Positions 58,646 through 64,000 of a stretch of DNA of 64,000 nucleotides are shown here, one piece after another. Position 1 is the stretch's first letter; every line of letters starts with the position of its first letter. Origin of the DNA: Daphnia pulex (taxonomy: Eukaryota; Arthropoda; Branchiopoda; Diplostraca; Daphniidae). A model generated the notes under the pieces. The model made no database searches, had not been told where the DNA came from, and saw only the letters and a program-made list of their open reading frames with translations. The position numbers and the translations under genes were made by a program. The DNA lies in contig NC_060022.1 in NCBI RefSeq assembly GCF_021134715.1, positions 3,787,001 through 3,851,000 of the forward strand, written 5' to 3'.

Positions 58646-61600
58646 TATGTTCCTGCCGTCCAGTGTGTGTGTGTAAATGTTGTAATTCGATCTAATGACT
58701 ACGAGGAGGGGAGACGATGGCTTTTGAGTGTGTATCTATACTTCCGCAGCTGGTGTAGAGCAGGAGCAGGAGCAAAGGGGAGGTAAAAGGTCAGGTCGGT
58801 TGGGCGGTTGACCGAAGAGTGCCGTCTCTTTGTCGCTCCAGCGTCGAATATCAGGAGCCGGAGAGAGAGGAGAGGAGAAGAGAATCAGCACATCAGAGAA
58901 GAGCCGATAGGGGAGAGACTAGCGCGTCATCACCGTGTCGGCGCGAAGGCTTGATAGCTCCTTCTTCTATATACACACACACTCCGGCTGGCAGGAGCAG
59001 CAGCATCCAGTGGATGGATAGAGGCCGGGGCTGTGGGCTGCCACCCAGAGCTGCAAAGTGAGAGATGCTGTGTGGCCATTTTGTCAGTTAAATGGGTGGA
59101 GAAAAGGTTTTCTGGTAGGGGGGGGGGTGGGGTGGTTAGGAGGCGGGAAAGTGAAAGTGTATCATGTATCCGCCCTCCTCATCGGGGATCCTGGTCGCCC
59201 GACTGCGGCATCGCTTTCTCTCCTTGTTGGTCGTCGGGTGCTGTGGGAACGATCCCAGGTGCGTCGGCGATGCAGATATAGGAGCCAGCCAGGAGCACAC
59301 TCTCTCCTCGAGTCGCTCCCCCCTTTATAGTAGTAGCCTACACACATCTATCTATCGTGCCGAGTGTGTACATATAAAAGATGACTCCCCCCCCCCCCTT
59401 TTCCATACATTTATATCTCGCATCTATAAGAGAAACTCCTTGATCCTTGCGATCGCTTAGAAGTTAGAACTCGTCTTATTCCCAGTAGTTTCGGCTGTTG
59501 TGTGTTACTCGTGTTTCTCTCTCCCGATCGCGTCGCTCCCGCCGGCTTTTGATGGATGGACGCCATTGGCAACAAACTCCATTATGTTTCCGAAATAAAT
59601 CGCGGCAAATCAAATCATCCAAAAAATTGAAGCGGCGCATCAAAATCCGAAAATCAAATTTTTTCTTATCATCGATGGATATATTGTTATTGTTTTGATT
59701 TTTCAAACATTTTTTTAATGGAGTGAGGTGTGTGGGGGGGGGGGGTTAGGAAGTGATTGAGTCAACAAGACGAGCGCGAGTCCTTGTAAGTACATAAGTG
59801 ACGGCACGTGGCGTCGCATAACACTTTGCAAAGGAATATCGACGTCGGTAGACACACACACACGTCAGTTTACAAAAGGATTTCGTCACGCGGGGCGGTC
59901 CCCACCTTCCCTTTTATACTTTCTGCGCCGCAATAGAGTAGGAGGAGGATCGACTAGGAGCAACTGGGCGGTTCCCTCCTTCCGCCGTAGTTCAATATAT
60001 GTGCTTTGAGATTTGACACATTCAGGGGGCCAATCCCTTTTTAACAAGATCATCACAAGGAAATACATAAGGCGATCCACATGCGGTCGCTTAAACACCG
60101 AATAGAAATAACATAAGAGCAACTTGGGTACCTATCTACTATAGTTCTACTACGTAGCTACGAGCTGCTGTTAGTTATTTGCTGCACGTGTAGAATAATA
60201 TGTGAATACTTGGAGGACATGCGTAGCCAGTGGATCGACTTGTCGGCACGTAGCCAAACACTTTGACACGACCGGATTTATGTCGCCCATGTTGATACAA
60301 TTGATAATATAAGAATAAAGAAATGTCTAGTCTCCTATTTCTCTCTCTCTCTCTGATGTTGACGGCCTGATCCGCCGGTTATTTACATTCGATTAGAAAA
60401 GTAAAATCGCGCAGCGCCGTTAACTGTTTTTCTTTGGACCATTTTTACAGCCAGATAGGCCTGTGCACTCTCCATTATATCCCCCACAGGATAGAGACGA
60501 CGGTACTATATGTATGTCTCATTGAAAATCACTTAAAAGATGTGGAAGCCCTGAGTCAATAGGGCATTCAAATCCTGGTATAGATTTACATAAGTGTATA
60601 ACTCTGGCATTTAGATCCATCAGCGTATCGAGGAGAGAGAGAGAGAGAGAGAAAGAGATGAGCGTGTGATGCCTCCCGGAGCGATAGATGGATTCAAAAG
60701 TTGTGTGACCGTCACTTGCATATTCTCTTATATTCCCATACAACGAAATATATAGAATATGAGCCCGCGGAGCAGCCGCCAGCTGTATAATACACACATC
60801 ACAGCCAAGCACAGCAGACGCGATTTCATTTGAACCAAACTTTTAGAGTGTGCTGTGTGTGTCTATCTATCGTCTAGATTTGATGTGTAGGCTTTACAGA
60901 CACACGCAACTAGTAGAGAGAGAGCTGAGATAATCGAGTTCATTAGAAACGTGTAATCTAACCGACAGTCGGCAGTGCAAAGTTAGCCAATCAAAAAAGA
61001 ACGGCCGCCATTTTTCTATTCTCTATAGATAAAATGAAATGGAAAACTTTGGAATCAGCTGTGTAATTGTTTCATCAGCTGATATATCTAGTCCATTAGC
61101 CTGGAAGTGATGAGAGAGCCACAAGTGACGATAGAACGTGATGCGGAGGGGTGGATGATGGTGACAAAAGCAGCTTGATGATACGCACCGCGTGACCAAT
61201 CATCTCCCCCACCGACGCCGGCGCAAAGGCTAAAAGCGGATGCCCTTTTTTGTTCCCCGACCACCCGCACAGCAAAACACTTGAAATGTTTTATTAGACA
61301 CACGCGTTCTCTCTATACTGCTTTATAATATACTTCCCCCTCTTCTTTTCAATGTATATATATACGTAATATACTGGAGTGTATATTATTGTTGCGCAAT
61401 CGTACGTGTTACATTGAAGTGATTCAACCGCACGCTTTTTAAAATCAAAACTGATTTCAACTTCAACTTGTCAAAATCAACATTATTTTTTTTTTTAAAT
61501 TTTGTTTCAAGGATCTGTGTGAAACTGAGACTCGAGAAGTTCTCCCGTCAACAGGTCCAGCACAGCACAGCAGCAGCGCGGGATAATTCGGATTATTTGA

Positions 61601-64000
61601 AATTCAAAAAAGAAATGAAGAATCAACTTGACTATAGATAGTTTGACATTGACCATTTTTGACGTCGGTCAAAACGCAACAAGAAAAAAACAACAACGAG
61701 GATTTTCCCGAGAAATATAACCAGTCGAGATGTAAATAAGTTAAAAGGACCGGGCTATTGAATGCACAAAAAGAAAAAAAAAAACCCAAAAAATGTTTGA
61801 GAGCAGATATAACAACAACAACAGCTCGAGATCTAAGAAAAATCGAGGGGAATAAGGGCTATTGTTGTTGCATTGTATCCTATAAATTTGTCGTGTTGGT
61901 GGGATGAGCTTGGGCTGTAGCCCCTTCCGCCATCATCCCCCCTGATGAAAAAAAAAAAAAAAATTGGGATGTAAACGGTGGAGGGAGAAAAAGTGAAAAG
62001 AATCTCCAGCTGACGCCAACCGCACGGCCCCTTTTTCCTCCATCCAGCAGGAGAGCGATGTGTGTGATCCTTGTCCTGTTTGGGATGGATCATCACCTCT
62101 CTCTCTCTCCAACAGCATTTTGCACGCAGCAGCTATAGTATAGTAGTCGTCTCCTGGAAAAGTAGTACACACGCAGTTAGATAGTAGTAGTATACATGGC
62201 CACAGGGGCGGGATGTGTGAACAAGCGTCAAAGCCAACAGCTGTCCCTTCCGCTTGAACAAAAAAACCTTCTCCCCTTCCGCTGGATGGACCACAACCCC
62301 ATTTTTTTTCTCTTCTTCCGAGCGTGTTTCAGGTGTTTGTTACCGGAGGGGGAGGAGAGAGATTTAGGATGATGTTATAGCGGTAGGAAACTCTGCGTAT
62401 ATTATTCCAGGTAGGCTATACAAAATAGTTTTGTGCAATTTGCTTTTGTTGTGGACAAATGGTCGCGTGCTCTGACGCCCGCCTATTGTTGTCATGTGTC
62501 TATACAACAATCGATTATTGATGTATACTTAAATGATGTGGTTGGTGGGGTCAATTTAGATATACATACCTTCTCACTGGACGGTCTTGGAAGTCTTGCG
62601 GAATGGACTGGGCGATTACAGAAAAGAGCCACAGAGTCCCTTTTAGGTTACGTCATCTGCTCGGACTTGAATGGGGGAGTATCTAATAATTTGTCAGGGA
62701 CGCATATCTCTCCCAGTTGGACTATTTATGGTAAATGTAGGTCTTGTAATGTAGAAAGGAACTGGAGCGTAATCTATGCGCATCTTTCGTCTTGGCTCTT
62801 ACGTAACGAGTTTTTGAATAGGTGAATAGCGCATCCGCAGTTAAATAGAGAATACACACACATATAAATATGAACAGTTTCTGCTCTCTTGATGGATATA
62901 TGTTGGTGAGTTCACTCATCTGGCTAATCCTCTCTTTCCTCTTCAGGTTTTGTATTTTGTACATATATGTAATCCTTAGTCGCGGGTCTTTCTGGCTCTG
63001 GTTGGGCAGAGAATGATTCGTCATGTCGGTCGGTTTTGGCTGGCTGAGGGGGAGAGCTAGTAGGTATCATTTACACATCAGTCTGCTGCTGCTGCTGATG
63101 TGATGACTTGGAACACACATCTTCTTCTTCTTTGGGTGAACTGGCCGACTTGTGCTGCTGTGGAAGAGTCGTCTGATTTGCGCGTCTTTGGCATTCATAT
63201 TTGATGACCTCCGAGCACAGTCGCTTGTATATACATATCTCGCTTAATTCATCCACGTTCGTATAACCGGGCGGGCCAAATAGCCTATTAGTCGCCGCGT
63301 CCTCTGGTCTATACATATATACACAAGCGGAGAAGGGGAAAGATCTGATCGTCAATCCATCAGAGCGGAAGAGTTTTCAATTTCCAACCGTGGATGTTTT
63401 GCTGTTGCTGCTGGATATGGAGTGGGGGGGCCAATCGCCTTACACACATTTGATGATGTAAGCCTTTCGGGGGTTTGCTGATGCCGAAAGCTGCTCGTCA
63501 CATCTCAACAGAGTCTCTCCCGTCCGCCTGCTGGCCTTTCGCTCTTGTTACAGGCCCAGGCATCGTTTCGCGCGTTGATAATAATAATAAATGTATCGCG
63601 GGCGGGATCCAAAGATGTCTGCGTGTGTGTAGGAAATCATTTAATTTCTGCGCCTCCCTGAACAATTCATTTGCATTATAAGCCTATATATCGCCTCTGC
63701 CTAGGCCGTGATGATGAAATTTCAGCTTGGCTATAATGTACACGCAAGTCTACAAGGCCATGAAATCACGTTTGCCATCAGCCAAAAGGCTCTCTCCGCG
63801 CAGTTATTATAGAGACGAACAAATATACAGGTATATAGAGCGCCTTTATATCATCAATCAAAGGCAGGTCTAGATGTGCTGAGAAACACATAATTAATAT
63901 TGCACTGCTGACGGTGTACTATATAGGCTACGTGTGTGTGTGTATAGGTGATGTAAGTGGAGCCGATATACTTGATGACTTGCGGTGAGAGTATATAAAT
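58646..64000. other. Upstream region of the nuclear receptor, no gene seen
   Basis: About 5.4 kb with no convincing coding exon. Features seen: GA/CT microsatellites (60633-60654 region), TGTG tracts, poly(C) at 59388-59398, poly(G) runs at 59120-59126 and 59737-59746, and poly(A) at 61947-61961. A 130-codon frame at 62433-62825 (plus) is the longest but has no family features. The region may hold 5' UTR exons and enhancers of dsf. Confidence 0.35.

Noticed and set aside
62433-62825. 130-codon plus-strand open frame
   Set aside because: No domain, no splice or promoter support, and composition like other chance frames in this region; kept only as a note.

Overview
The window looks like nuclear DNA of a small-genome arthropod, most likely a branchiopod crustacean of the Daphnia type. 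The evidence is many short GT-AG introns (roughly 45-90 bp), an RR cuticle protein, a peritrophin-like (CBM14) cuticle protein, a dissatisfaction-type nuclear receptor, and an interstitial block of (TTAGG)n, the ancestral arthropod telomere repeat. No bacterial-style operons are present. I built gene models by hand: exon joins were accepted when splice sites, reading phase and family similarity agreed.

Layout. 0-1.3 kb: RR-type cuticle protein gene (minus) with a clear TATA/Inr promoter. 1.9-7.4 kb: glycosyltransferase cluster, with a beta-1,3-galactosyltransferase-like gene (minus), an alpha-1,4-glycosyltransferase (A4GALT-like, plus) and a second beta-1,3 paralogue (plus). 7.7-10.5 kb: mitochondrial half-ABC transporter of the ABCB8 type. 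12.8-26.8 kb: three tandem SLC17 anion/phosphate-cotransporter-like genes; the third has a very His-rich loop. Between the second and third lies an intron-containing gene (21.2-22.7 kb) that joins a retrotransposon-Gag-like domain to an RNase H-like domain lacking the catalytic residues. 27.1-28.5 kb: secreted four-Kunitz-domain protein (minus).

28.5-38.8 kb is repeat-rich and gene-poor. It holds a 519-bp almost complete palindrome (fold-back element), a CCGGAAGT motif series, three weak small-gene candidates, and a roughly 710-bp inverted repeat that encloses a tRNA-like pol III promoter sequence and about 68 bp of telomeric (CCTAA)n. 38.8-44.7 kb: CPAP1-type chitin-binding protein with a long ERQP tetrapeptide repeat (minus). 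44.7-55.3 kb: a gene desert with microsatellites and homopolymer G/C runs. 55.3-58.6 kb: the dissatisfaction-like nuclear receptor (minus), with one GC-AG intron. 58.6-64 kb: its upstream region, with no convincing gene.

How genes relate: the glycosyltransferases would act in the Golgi on a shared or related glycan; the SLC17 trio is a local duplication; the cuticle genes reflect exoskeleton building. The strongest candidates for something new are the Gag/RNase H chimera (21.3-22.6 kb) and the telomere-repeat-bearing hairpin (36.8-37.5 kb).
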